Assembly (NCBI GenBank): GCA_031213475.1
Contig: JARUPZ010000003.1
Span: 11,689,127 to 11,753,126 of the forward strand
Direction: 5' to 3'
Origin: Nereocystis luetkeana
Taxonomy: Eukaryota > Sar > Phaeophyceae > Laminariales > Laminariaceae
DNA length: 64,000 nt
The notes beneath the pieces were generated by a model, which worked only from the letters and a program-made list of their open reading frames with translations, was not told the DNA's origin and ran no database searches. Numbering within the stretch: position 1 is the first letter of the stretch; every line of letters starts with the position of its first letter. Shown piece after piece: positions 52,889-63,740 of this stretch. A program made the translations under genes and the position numbers.

Positions 52889-55800
52889 GACAAGGCGCTT
52901 CGCGTAGCGGGCGGCGGGTGGTTCCGCCCGCGACGCTCGCTCACAAAGAAGAATGGAACGGAACAGATGGTCCAAAAATTTAGTCGCCAACAAGCGACCA
53001 GCAAATGCCAAGAGCTCATTTCTCCAGAAAAACAACGCGACCGCCGCATGCATACATACCTGGTACTTCTTCTGATATGCATATACAAGGCGCTTCGCTC
53101 CGCGGGCGGCCTACAGAGGTCCACGATTGAATATACTTGTAGTTTTTTATGATTGTATAGTTGCAAACTGGCGACTTGAAAAGGCCAAGAGTCCTGCCGC
53201 CATGCTTCCGGAGAAAACAGCTCGGAAGGCACATACGCTTTGCGTCGCGGGCGGTTCGCTCACATGCCGTACGTACGTACATACCCCAGGTACGTAGGGT
53301 ACTTATTTTCTTATTTCGAGTAATTGCTGTAATTACGTAATTACGAAAGAGAAAGCACAGCACGGCACACCGGCAGCACCGCAAAAGCAATGAAAATGAA
53401 ACCGAAATTTCGGAAAGAATAAAAGTCCCCGTCCCCTCTCATGTAATAATTTTTAGGCTGATTGGAACACCTAACCTGGCACTGGTAAAAAAAAACAGAA
53501 AATCCGACAGCAGAGTTTCTCTCTCAGGGTGTGTCTTAACCCTCCCAGAGAGCATGGGAACGAGCGGAACGGAACGAGGCTGCTCGTGGTCATTCGTTCC
53601 GTTCCTATCTAAAACAACGTGTTTGGGTCCACGCAGAATCCTGGGCCTCGCCAGCCGAATCGGCACGAACGGTATCTTTTGCACATGCCACGACCAATTG
53701 GTATCCACATAATCTTCGGTGGTGTCCATCCATATCAAATAATCTGCTATTTGTTCCCGTTCGGTCGGGCCGTTCGGTCCTCCCAAACAAGAAAAAGGGG
53801 TGCAACACTTCTTCTTCATCTTCCTAGATGTACTGTTTTTCTCGGGCTGCACTGAATCTATTCGTTTCCCAAAACCAATCAACACCAATTCATGCGGCAA
53901 ATAATATTCCATTCGGCTCGTTCCAATGCTCTCTGGGGGGGGTTAAGACACACCCTCAGCCTCGTACGCCGCCCGCCCCTCTCGCGACTACCTCGCCACC
54001 GATTCAGTCCGGGTAAAGCTTTCCTCACTCTCTGCCACAGTGAGCCCCGTGGCCCGCCTCGCGTGAAGCCCGGTGCTCACCATGGCCGTCGTTCGCCAGC
54101 TCGACAAAGTTGGTGCTCAGACTGCGTAGCTCTGTCTTTGAGCTTCAAAACCGGTCGCAAAAATAAGCACCGCTTGAATCATATCTTGCAATCCCGAACG
54201 ACCCCTATAAACTCGTACATATTCCATAAAAAAGCACAAATGGAGGCCAGACAGAGCCCATTCGTGCTTCCCTCGTGTCTCGAGGCACACGCAACGCCTA
54301 GGCACGAAAGCGGCGACTGCGCTCCTTGCAACCCCCCCTCTACCCGCCACCACCCGCTGACACCCACGACGGTGCCGGGCTCGCTCGCGGTGCCTTGCTC
54401 CGAGTACACGCACGCACACGAAACGAAAGAAGAGAAAAATAAAAAAGGACTGAAAGTGCCAAGAGAAATGGAGAAAACAAAGCCCCGCTGGAAAGGTCCG
54501 ACAAGTAATAAAAGGAGGCGATTCCCAAGTGGGAGCTCTGAGAGGTCAGGGATGTACCAACCGAGCACGCTCAGAGAGTGAGATATCTATAAGTAGTTCT
54601 ATGTATTTTCTGATGTGCCCAGAGGAAGGAGGTGCAATAGTATTGATACACGTCAATGGTGTGTGGTACATACCTGGTACATAGAAGGGCCACGAAACCC
54701 CCCCGGAAAACACACGAGAAATAAAATCGGGAAAAAAAAGATCGACCGAAAATCCAAGCTGAACCAAGAAAGAGTCGAAGAGAAAGATAAACGGAAAAAA
54801 CGAAAAAAGAATGGTGAACGGAAAGGAAATCAATCATACGAAAATGAAAAGAAAAAACAAACTGTGTGAAAAATTAAAAATCTAATGAAAAGTATATTTT
54901 GACTTGACAAAAAAGATTCCCCCTCCCCTCTGATGTAATTATTCCCCGCCTGGTTGGAAGTCCTGGTAGCGCCGTTAAAAATAAGATGAAGCATCTGCGC
55001 TTCTGTCAGCCTCGTACGCTCTCCGCCCTCTCGCGACCACCTCGCCACCGATTCGGTCCGGGCCGAGCGTTCCTCCCTCTCTGCCCCGGTGAGGCCCGTG
55101 GCCCGCCTCGCGCGCAGCCCGGTGCTCACCTTGGCCCTCGTTCACCCGCTTGACCATGTTAGTGTTCAGATTGCGGAGCTCTTTCGCTGAACTTCGGCTT
55201 GTTCGCAAAGAGCCACCGCTTGAATGTTCTTCTGCACACCAAAACGACCCTTATAGATTCGTACACATTACATTCACCCCAGCAGCAGTAGGCCAGACTG
55301 AGCCCGTTCATACTTCCCTCATATCTCGATGGATACTATTAGTAGCCTAGGCACCCAAACGGCCACTATGCTCCTTTCAGCACCTCTTCTAGCCATCAGC
55401 GGCTGCCGACCCCCGCGATGACGCCGCGCTCGCCGGCAATCCGTGCTCTGGGTGCACGCACGCACACAGCAGTCCCAATAAGGGAAAGAGGCTCTCGCCG
55501 GCCTGTAATAGAACCAGACGTTGTTCATGTGGGACCTCTGAGGCCAAGGACGTGCAAACCGAGCCCACTCAGGAAAAATACAAAGATAAGGAGGTACAAG
55601 GCGCTTCGCTCCTCGGGCGGCCTACGCCGCCCGCTACGCTCGCCTGGGAAGGAAAAGTACATCAAATTATGCGAAGCATTATTGAATATATATGTGCACA
55701 TACTTGAAGTTACCCTTTTCCTAAAATCACTTGATCATAAGCACCTGCCTCACGCTCAGCGAGTCTCCCACGATTTTTTGTCGCTTCTACGATCTTTGCT

Positions 55801-58800
55801 TTCTTCGCGTTCTTCGCTTTCTTTGCGTGCTTGCTTCTCGTGCCACACTTTTTTCCCCGGAAGAATAGAAAAAATATCTCGGTAAAAGAAAAAGTCGATT
55901 TTTTTTTTCAGCGGTTTGGGAGGCTCTCTTTCGCTTTTTTTCACCGGCTGGTTGAAATTTCTTTTGCACTTTCAGTTCTTTTTTCCTTTTTTCTTCTTCC
56001 GTTTCGTGTGCGCGTGTGTAGTCGGAGCACTGCGACGCGGGCGAGCCCGGCGCCGTCGCGGGTGTCGGCGGATGCTGGCGGGTAGAGGGGGGGTTGCAAG
56101 GAGTGCGGTCGCGGTTTGCGTGGCTAGGCGCCGTGTGTGCCTCTAGACACAAGGGAAGCATGAATGGGCTCTGTTTTGCCTCCATCTGAAAAATTAGACT
56201 GAGTATGTACGAGTCCATAAGGGTCGTTCGGGATTGCAAGCTAACATTCAAGCGGTGCTTATTTTTGCGACCATGCTGAACTATAGACAGAGACGAACGC
56301 CCGTCTGACCATCGATATCGTCGAGCTGGCGAACGAGGGTCACGGTAAGCACCGGGCGTCACGCGGGGCGGGCAACGGGGATCACTGTAACAGAGAGGGA
56401 GGAAAGCTTTACCCGGACCGAATCGGTGGCGAGGTGGTCGAGAGAGGGGCGGGCGACGTACGAGGCTGAAAGAGAAGCTCTGCTGTTCATTTTTTTTTGT
56501 TTTCTTCTTTAACTGGTGCAAGGTGTTCCAGGGGCAGAAAATTATTACCTAGAGGGGACGGGGATTTTTTTCTCTTTCCGAATTTTTCGGTTTCGTTTTC
56601 ATTGGTTTTGCGGTGCTGCTGCTGTGCCATGCTGCAGGCTGTCCTTTCTCGCACGTGCGTACATACCAGGTACATATAATGCAACATATTGAAAGAAGAA
56701 AATCAGTACCCTACCTGGGGTATGTACGTACGTACGTACGCACGTACGGCATGTGACTCTTGGCATTATCAAGTCGCCAATTTGCAACTACAACCATCAT
56801 AAAAAAAATGTTCAATCATCGATCTTCTGTCCGCTTCGCGTAGTTCGAAGTACTTTTTCTTCCAGAGCGAGCGTAGCGGGCGGCGTAGGCCGCCCGCGGA
56901 GCGAAGCGCCTTGTATATATTGTGATTGTAGTTGCAAAGTGGCGACTTGATAATGCCAAGAGTCCCGCCGCCATGCTTCAGGAGAAAACAGCTCGGACGC
57001 CACATACGCTTCGCGTCGCGGGCGCTTGCGCCCGCTACGCTCGCTCACACGCCGTACGTACGTAAAATACCCCAGGTAGGGTAATGATTCTCTTCTGATA
57101 CGCTGGATGTACGAAAGAGAAAGCACATGTACAGCACGGTACAGCAGCACCGCTAAAACAATGAAAATGAAACCGAAAAATCGGAAAGAAAAAAATCCCC
57201 GTCCCCTCTCATGTAGTATTTTCTGCCCGATTGTAACACCTTGCACCGGTCAAAAATAAAAATAAAAATCGAACAGCAGAGCTCTCTCAGCCTCGTACGC
57301 CGGCCGCCCCTCTCGGGACCGCCACCGATTCGGTCCGGATAAAGCTTTCCTCCCTCTCTGCCACAGTGAGCCCCGTCGCCCGCCTCGCGTGAAGCCCAGT
57401 GCTCACTGTGGCCCTCGTTCGCCAGCTCGACAATATTGGTGCTCAGACTGCGTTGCTCTCTCTGTGAACTTCAGCCCGGACGCAAAAGTAAGCACCGCTT
57501 GAATATTAGCTTGCATTCCCGAACGACCCTTATCCACTTGTACATCCTCAATCGAATTATGCTGATGGAGGCCAGACAGAGCCCATTCATGCTTCCCTCG
57601 TGTCTCGAGGCATACACGACGCCTAGGCACGAAAACATCGACCGCGCTCCTTTCAACCCCCCCTCTACCCGCCAGCATCCGCTGGCACCCGCGACGACGC
57701 CGGGCTCGCCCGCGGTAACGTGCTCCGAGTATACGCACGCAGACGAAGCGAAGAAGAAAAAAGGAAAAAAAAAAAACGAAAATGCCAAGAGAAAACAAAG
57801 ACCTGCTGGAAAGGTCCGGCAAGTAATGAAAGGAGGCGATTTCCAAGTGGAAGCTCTGAGAGGCCAGGGATGTACCAACCGAGCACGAGTGAGATATCTG
57901 TAAGTAGTTCTATTCAAGGCGCTTCACGTAGCGAGCGGTTCCGCCCGCTACGCTCACTCACGAGGGAGAATGGAACGGAACAGATGGTCCAAACGATTGG
58001 ATGCAAACAGGCGACTTGAAAATGCCAAGAGCTCCATGCTCCATCCAGGAGAACAACCCGGATGCCGCATGCATGCACTCGCATACTGTACTTTTTCCTT
58101 CTTTTGATATGGACGAAGGAGAGAGCACGGCACGGCACCGCACCGCCCAAAAACAATGAAAATTGAACGAAAACACATGATTGAAAGAAAAAAAATCCCC
58201 ATTCCCTCCAGTGCAATTATTTCTCTCTGGTTCGAACACATTCCGCGTATAAAATAAAAACGAAATGCAGAGCTTCTCTCAGTCTTGTTTACGCTGCCCG
58301 CCCCTCTCGCGACCATTTCGCCACCGAATAGGTCCGGGTAAAGTTTTCCTCCCTCTCTGCCTCAGTGAGCCCCGTCGCACACCTCGCGTGACGCCCGGTG
58401 CTCACCGTGGCCCTTATTCGCCAGCTCGACCATGTTGGTGCTCAGACTACGATGCTCTCTGTCTGAAATTCAGCGTGTTCGCAAAAAGAAGCACCGCTTG
58501 AATCTTCTTTTGCACCCCAAAACGCCCCAGTGAGCCCCGTCGCGCGACTCGCGTAACGCCCGGTGCTCACCGTGGCCCTCGTTCGCCAGCTCGACCATGT
58601 TGGTGCTCAAACTACGATGCTCTCTGCCTGAAATTCAACTTGGTCGCAAAAATAAGCACCGCTTGAATATTATTTTGCGCCCCAAAACAAACCTTATAGA
58701 CTCTCACATATTGTCTTCAACCCGACATCAGGAGACCAGACAGAGCCCACTCATGCCGGCCTCGTGTCTCGATGCACACGCGACGCCTAGCCACGAAAAC

Positions 58801-61245
58801 GGCGACCGCGTTTCTTCTAACCCCCCTGTAACCGCCAGCGCCCGCTGACACCCTCGATGGCGCCGCGCCCGCCCGCGGTGCCGTACTCTGGGTACACGCG
58901 CGCACACATAACAAAAAAAGCCCACCGTTAAGTAATAGAAGGAGGAGGTGTGCAAGTGGAAGCTCCGAGATCCCAGGGATGTACCAACCGAGCACGCTGA
59001 GGAAAAGACAAACGTAAGAGTCTACAAGGCGCTCCGCTCCGCTGGCGGCCTACGCCGCCCGCTACGCTCGCTCAGGAAGGAAAAGTACATCAAATTACTA
59101 TGCGAAGCGGACATAGGCCCATGAATGAATATATATATATATTTATTATGATCGTAGTTGCAAACTGGCGACTTGATGATGCCAAGAGTCCGGCCGCCAT
59201 GCTTCAGAAGAAAACAGCTCGGACGCCATATACGCTTCGCATCGCGGGCGGTTGCCGCACGTACGTACATACCCCAGGTAGGGTATTTAATTTGTTCTTT
59301 TGATATGCTGCATGCACGAAAAAAGAGAAAGCACAGCACGGCACAGCGGCGCAGCGCAGCAGCACCGCAACAACAATGAAAATGAAACCGAAAAATTCGG
59401 GAAGAAAAAATATCCCCGTCCCTCTTCTGAAATATTTTTCTGCCTGATTGGAACACCTTGCACCGGTCAAAAAAGAAAAAGAAAAATGAACAGCAGAGAG
59501 AGCTTCTCTCTCAGCCTCGTACGCCGCCCGCCCCTCCCGCGACCACCTTGCCACCGATTCGGCCCGGGGAAAGTTTTCCTCACTCTCTGCCACAGTCAGC
59601 CCCGTCGCCCGCCTCGCGTGAAGCCCGATGCTCACCGTGGCCATCGTTCCCCAGCTCGACAGTATTGGTACTCAGACTGGGAGCTCCCTCTTTCAACTTC
59701 AGCGTGGTTGCTAAAATAAGCATCGCTTGAATGTTATCTTGCAATTTCGAACGACCCTTATATCTCGTACATACTCTATGCAAAATCACAAATAGAGGCC
59801 AGACAGAGCCCGTTCATGCATCCCTCGTGTATCGAGGCACACGCGACGCTTAGGCGCGAAAGCGGCGACCGCGCTCCTTGCAACACCCCCTCTACCCGTC
59901 AGCACCCGCTGACACCCGTGACGGCGCCGGGCTCTCCCGCCGTGCCGTGCTCGGAGTACACGCACGCACATGAAACGAAAGAAGAAAAAAGGAAGAAAGG
60001 ACCGAGATTGCCAAGAGAAATGGAGAAAATAAAGAATCGCTGGAAAGGTCCGTCAAGTAATAAAAGGAGGCGGTTTCGAAGTGGGAGCTCTGAGAGGCCA
60101 GGGATGTACCAACCGAGCACGCTCAGGGATTTGGATCTAAGTAAGTGGTTACAAGGCGCTTCGCTCAGGAAGGGAAAAAGTACATCAAATTATGCGAAGG
60201 GAACAGAGGTCGACGAATGAGTTTAGTTTTTTCAAGGATCGTAATTGCAAACCGGCGACTTGATAATGCCAAGAGTCCCGCCGCCATGCTTCAGGAAAAA
60301 ACAGCTCCGACGTCAGCTTGGATGCCACCTATACGCTTCGCGTCGCGGATGTCGTACGTACGTACATACCCCAGGTAGGGTACTACTATCTGTACTTATT
60401 TTCTTTTTTCGATATGCTCTATGTCTGTACAGTACCAGGTATGTACGAAGAAAGCGAAAGCACAGCACGGCACAGCAGCAAAAACCATGAAAATAAAACC
60501 GAAAACTCGGAAAGGAAAAAAAAATCCCCGTTCCCTCTCGTGTAATATTTTTCTGCCTGTGATTGGAACACCTTACACCCGGTCGAAAAGAAGAAAATAA
60601 AAAATCGCACAGAAGAGCTTCTCTCTCAGCCTCGTACGCGCCCGCCCCTCTCGCGACCACCTCGCTACCGATTCGGTCCGGGTAAAGCTTTTATCACTCT
60701 CTGCCACAATCAGCCCCGTCGCCCGCCCCGCGTGAAGCCCGGTGCTCACCGTGGCCGTCGTTCTCCAGCTCGATAACGTTGGTGTTCAAACTGCACACCT
60801 CCCTCTTTCAACTTCAGCGTGGTCGCAAAAATAAGCACCGCTTGAATATTATCTTGCCCTCCCGAACGTCCTTTATAAACTCGTACATACTCTATCACCA
60901 ATCATAGATCGAAGCCAGACAAAGCCCGTTCATGCATCCCTCGTGTCTCGAGGCACACGCGACGCCTAGGCACAAAAGCGGCGACCGCGCTCCTTGCAAC
61001 CCCCCCTCTACCCGCCAGCACCCGCTGGCACCCGCGACGGTGCCGGGTCCTCCCGCGAGGCCGTGCTCGGAGAACACGCACGCACACGAAACGAAAGAAG
61101 AAAAAAGGAAGAAATGACCGAGAAAACAAAGAACTGCTGGAAAGGTCCGGCAAGTAATGAAAGGAGGCGGTTTGGAAGTGGGAGCTCTGAGAGGCCAGGG
61201 ATGCACCAACCGAGCACGCTCAGGGGTTATGATCTAAGTATGTAG
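52889..61245. repeat. Array of about nine hairpin units U (full unit about 1.1 kb)
   Basis: Each unit starts with ACAAGGCGCTTCGCTCCGCG and a GGGCGGC-loop-GCCGCCC hairpin. It then carries GCAAACTGGCGACTTGA, GCCAAGAGTCCCGCCGCCAT, a CCCCAGGTAGGGTA block, CAGCCTCGTACGCCGCCCGC, CACCGATTCGGTCCGGGTAA, a TGCTCACCGTGGCC block and CCAACCGAGCACGCTCAG. Approximate copies: 52889-53083 (+, 5' fragment); 53085-54600 (+, with a 429-bp MITE); 54905-55592 (+, no hairpin); 55596-55690 (+, hairpin fragment); 55960-56918 (-); 56919-57912 (+, head to head with the previous copy); 57914-59020 (+, internal duplication near 58367-58690); 59023-60147 (+); 60148-61245 (+). No TIRs, no conserved ORF. Solitary relatives lie at 43243-44358 and 15045-15886. 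Confidence 0.85.
53527..53955. mobile_element. Family H MITE inserted in a unit U, with TCA duplication (429 bp)
   Basis: TIRs of about 40 bp: the left begins GGGTGTGTCTTAACCCTCCC, and the complement of the right begins GGGTGTGTCTTAACCCCCCC; both continue AGAGAGCAT(G/T)GGAACGAGC. TCA flanks both ends (53524-53526, 53956-53958). Sister units at about 59505-59525 and 60617-60640 read CTCTCTCAGCCTCGTACGC without interruption, proving the insertion and the 3-bp duplication. GGG-starting ends with a 3-bp duplication suggest PIF/Harbinger, although TCA is not the usual TWA. Confidence 0.88.
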
Positions 61246-61312
61246 TTCTACATACTTGTACTAGTGGTACGCCGCAGCACCACTGGACGAAAAAAATGTG
61301 TTGGCCACCGAC

Positions 61313-61385
61313 CACCCACCACCCACCCACTCACCCACACCCACCCACCCACCCACGCACCCACCCACCCGCCCACCCAGCCAAG
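61313..61385. repeat. CCCACCCA minisatellite
   Basis: About 73 bp of CCACCCACC units with occasional T, G or A interruptions. It is directly adjacent to the family B copy at 61410. Confidence 0.9.
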
Positions 61386-61409
61386 TACTGCTGTATGTTG
61401 ATACAAGGA

Positions 61410-62040
61410 GGGCCCGTAATAACCAGGAAATATGAAATCCAATTTGGAAAAAAGTTGAATTAAATTATATTTCATTGGTCTAACCACGCATCGCCACCAA
61501 ATATTAGGATTCTGGGGTACAATTATTTTGATTTGGACGAAAAACCAGAAACGAAAGGTCCGAAATCGTTTGTTGTCAATCAAATTCCTTTTTGGGAGTT
61601 GACCCGACTTGGACCAGCATGTTTGCGGTGGATCAACGCCCCCGGGACATCCCGGCACATGTCTTGATCGCATCGATGACCACGACCTAGGCGATGACAC
61701 GTGAACCACAACGCGAGACCCCCGGGACAACAGCCTCGCCCACGCCTACAGACCATAGCACAACATACCCCGGCGGTGGCGCCTCAAAAACAATAATGGC
61801 AGTCGCAATCCCAACGTTTCAACTAGGTCGATGCGCCAAACCGCACAAAAACCGAGTGATCTACCCAAGAGCAGAAGGATATCCGCAAGGCTGCGATAGC
61901 TGCATCGCCGTCGCTGTCCCGCTCGTGGCGTTTTAGGGATTCCTCCGCCCACCCAAGATACCCTGAGAGTGATAGCTTCCTATGTATAAGCCTGCGCCAC
62001 CGAAAATAAAAAAGACTGGCGGTGGCGCGCACTCGCCGTT
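61410..62040 (-). mobile_element. Family B MITE, copy 3, inverted and 5'-truncated
   Basis: In + coordinates it begins with the B right terminus, GGGCCCGTAATAACC. On the minus strand its interior matches 21.5-22.35 kb and 11.2-11.84 kb (CTATCACTCTCAGGGTATCT, GGGTGGGCGGAGGAATCCCT, GAGGCGCCACCGCCGGGGTA, GTCGGGTCAACTC). It lacks the first about 230 bp. It preserves the uninterrupted version of the sites that families A and C entered in the 11-14-kb copy. Confidence 0.8.
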
Positions 62041-62367
62041 GGACGGCGGCGCCCGTTCTTTGGGGCGGGTGATGCTGCTCCGGGGAGTGGATGGCACCTT
62101 AGTGCTTGGTTGGGCATTCTGATCACCAACGTTTCCTCCTCCGGGGCGGGCGTGGCTCGGTCGTGCGTACGCGGGGGGTCGGGTGGCGCTCGGGAGCAGT
62201 CGATGTTGAAAATCTATATTTTAACAGAATAAAACCAAGAACCCATTACGACGTCATCACCATCACCCTTACTACGTAAACGCATTTTACAATGAGGATA
62301 CGACAGCAAGAAGTATGATACATGTAATACGTACCCCGAGTCGTTACGTACCTGGTTAACGTATCGA
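62041..62367. other. Noncoding stretch
   Basis: GC-rich at 62040-62200 (GGGGCGGGTGATGCTGCTCC and similar), with no recognisable exon. Confidence 0.4.
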
Positions 62368-62445
62368 CAACGGGAGCTTCGCCGCGGCGGGCTGACGCCC
62401 GCCCTGGCTCCGCACATCGAGGCCGTAAATGCACAAAAAAGCCAA
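62368..62445. repeat. Second GC-rich hairpin family, copy 2
   Basis: GGGAGCTTCGCCGCGGCGGG, then CTGACGCCCGCCCTGGCTCC: a perfect 7-bp stem GGCGGGC/GCCCGCC around a TGAC loop. It is followed by GAGGCCGTAAATGC, matching 15905-16010. Confidence 0.7.
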
Positions 62446-62609
62446 GGGATACTTTAAAATAAATAGTACAGCTGTCCCTAGGAACTCGTACAGCAGGATC
62501 TTGTCAGATGTCACCAACTTGTGTGCGTTGGTGGATGGTGGACAGAGGTGCAAGCCAGGCTCCAATACACGTATACTCGTAATACATACCAGGTACCAGG
62601 TATAAAATA

Positions 62610-62830
62610 CGTCCTGCTATGTGTGTGTTCTTCAAGTTGAACCGTTCTTCCTACCCGTTGACATCCAGCACACCCAGTGTCCGTGCCGATTTTTCATCCT
62701 AAAGAGATACGAGCTCTGTGGTCACGAAACTGCGCCACAGAGATATTACAAGCAATGCAGTAAGGAGAGTAGGCAATGTCACCGTACTGGATACGGCGGG
62801 CACAATATACACACCCCAGCAACCCAGATA
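62610..62830 (+). repeat. Dispersed repeat L, copy 2
   Basis: Matches 22860-23090. Here the frame starting with the ATG at 62621 stays open for 82 codons and includes CPCRFFILKRYELCGHETAP and CHRTGYGGH, a Cys/His-rich stretch of unknown nature. No known domain is recognised. Confidence 0.7.
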
Positions 62831-63256
62831 CGTTGGAAGAAAGAAAAACGAAGGGAACAAAACAAATAAGAAAGCAAAAATCAACGAATAAACAGAGAAT
62901 ACGAGTACTCGTACATATCACATTGTATGTGCATACTGTGAAGACTGAAGGCCGTTCAGTTGGCACGGGGGTGGGTACGATCGTTTTTCAGCGCCACTGT
63001 AGGTTTTTCCAGAAGGGGCAGGTCAAGGAAGGTTGCCAGCACCGAACAAGTGTTTTCGGAAAATCTTTGATCGAGAGCGATCCGAATATGTAGTGTTCGA
63101 CTTTAGCACCTTACCGTAAGAAAACTATCAATAGGGCTGAAAAACGATCGCACCTAACCCTCTTAAGGCACGCACGTACGGAAGATTTTTTTTTCAGAAA
63201 CAGAAAAGGTGCAGATACCAGGTGTATAACGAGTACGTGTTCGTCGATCAAGAGGC

Positions 63257-63718
63257 ATGACGGCGTCGGCCACCACCTCACCACCAACGTCACTACGACG
63301 ACCACCACCACCACCACCACCACCACCAGAACGAGGCTTCGCGTCTAGCCCCGTTCCGCAGTGGACCCCTCTTCCTTCCTGCTTCGGCCGACGCTGCGTG
63401 CGTGTGGGTGGGCGATTACTGTTCTGCTGTTGTTGTTCTGGCTCTGCTGCCTCCATGACAGAAAATGTTGAAAACCCGGAAGAAGAAAAAACTGCTGTAA
63501 CGAAAGGGGATGGTTCTGTAGGTGCCACCACTGCGACGACCACTAACAACGACCACCCTGAATCACCGCCACCAGGCTTCGCGTCTATCCGCGTCCAGCA
63601 GTCGACCCCTCTTTCTTCCTGCTTCGGCCGACGCTGGGTGCGTGTGGGTGATGCGCTTGGGTGGCTGCTACTTGTACTATTTTGTGGTTCTGCTGCTTGC
63701 TTGGGTGACCACTGTTAG
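63257..63718 (+). CDS. Hypothetical ORF (153 aa) with an in-frame 80-residue duplication
   Basis: An open frame starting at ATG 63257. It contains a PPPPPPPPP run (from (ACC)n DNA) and two copies, exactly 240 nt apart (from about 63335 and 63575), of GFAS.V.Q.TPL.SCFGRR, then VRVG. Between them is a hydrophilic segment (MTENVENPEEEKTAVTKGD). A hydrophobic stretch LGWLLLVLFCGSAACLG closes the ORF. The repeat spacing keeps the frame, which favours coding, but the gene would be on the sense strand inside the putative SAC intron, and no family is recognised. It could equally be a duplicated noncoding repeat. Confidence 0.3.
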   Translation: MTASATTSPPTSLRRPPPPPPPPPERGFASSPVPQWTPLPSCFGRRCVRVGGRLLFCCCCSGSAASMTENVENPEEEKTAVTKGDGSVGATTATTTNNDHPESPPPGFASIRVQQSTPLSSCFGRRWVRVGDALGWLLLVLFCGSAACLGDHC

Positions 63719-63740
63719 GGGTGGGAATAGATTCGTTTAA

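Noticed and set aside
53892..54581. ORFs of 100-245 codons in the 43-44 and 53-61-kb repeat units
   Set aside because: Open frames recur in several phases of unit U but are not conserved between copies, each being broken or shifted elsewhere, so they look like repeat-derived chance ORFs.
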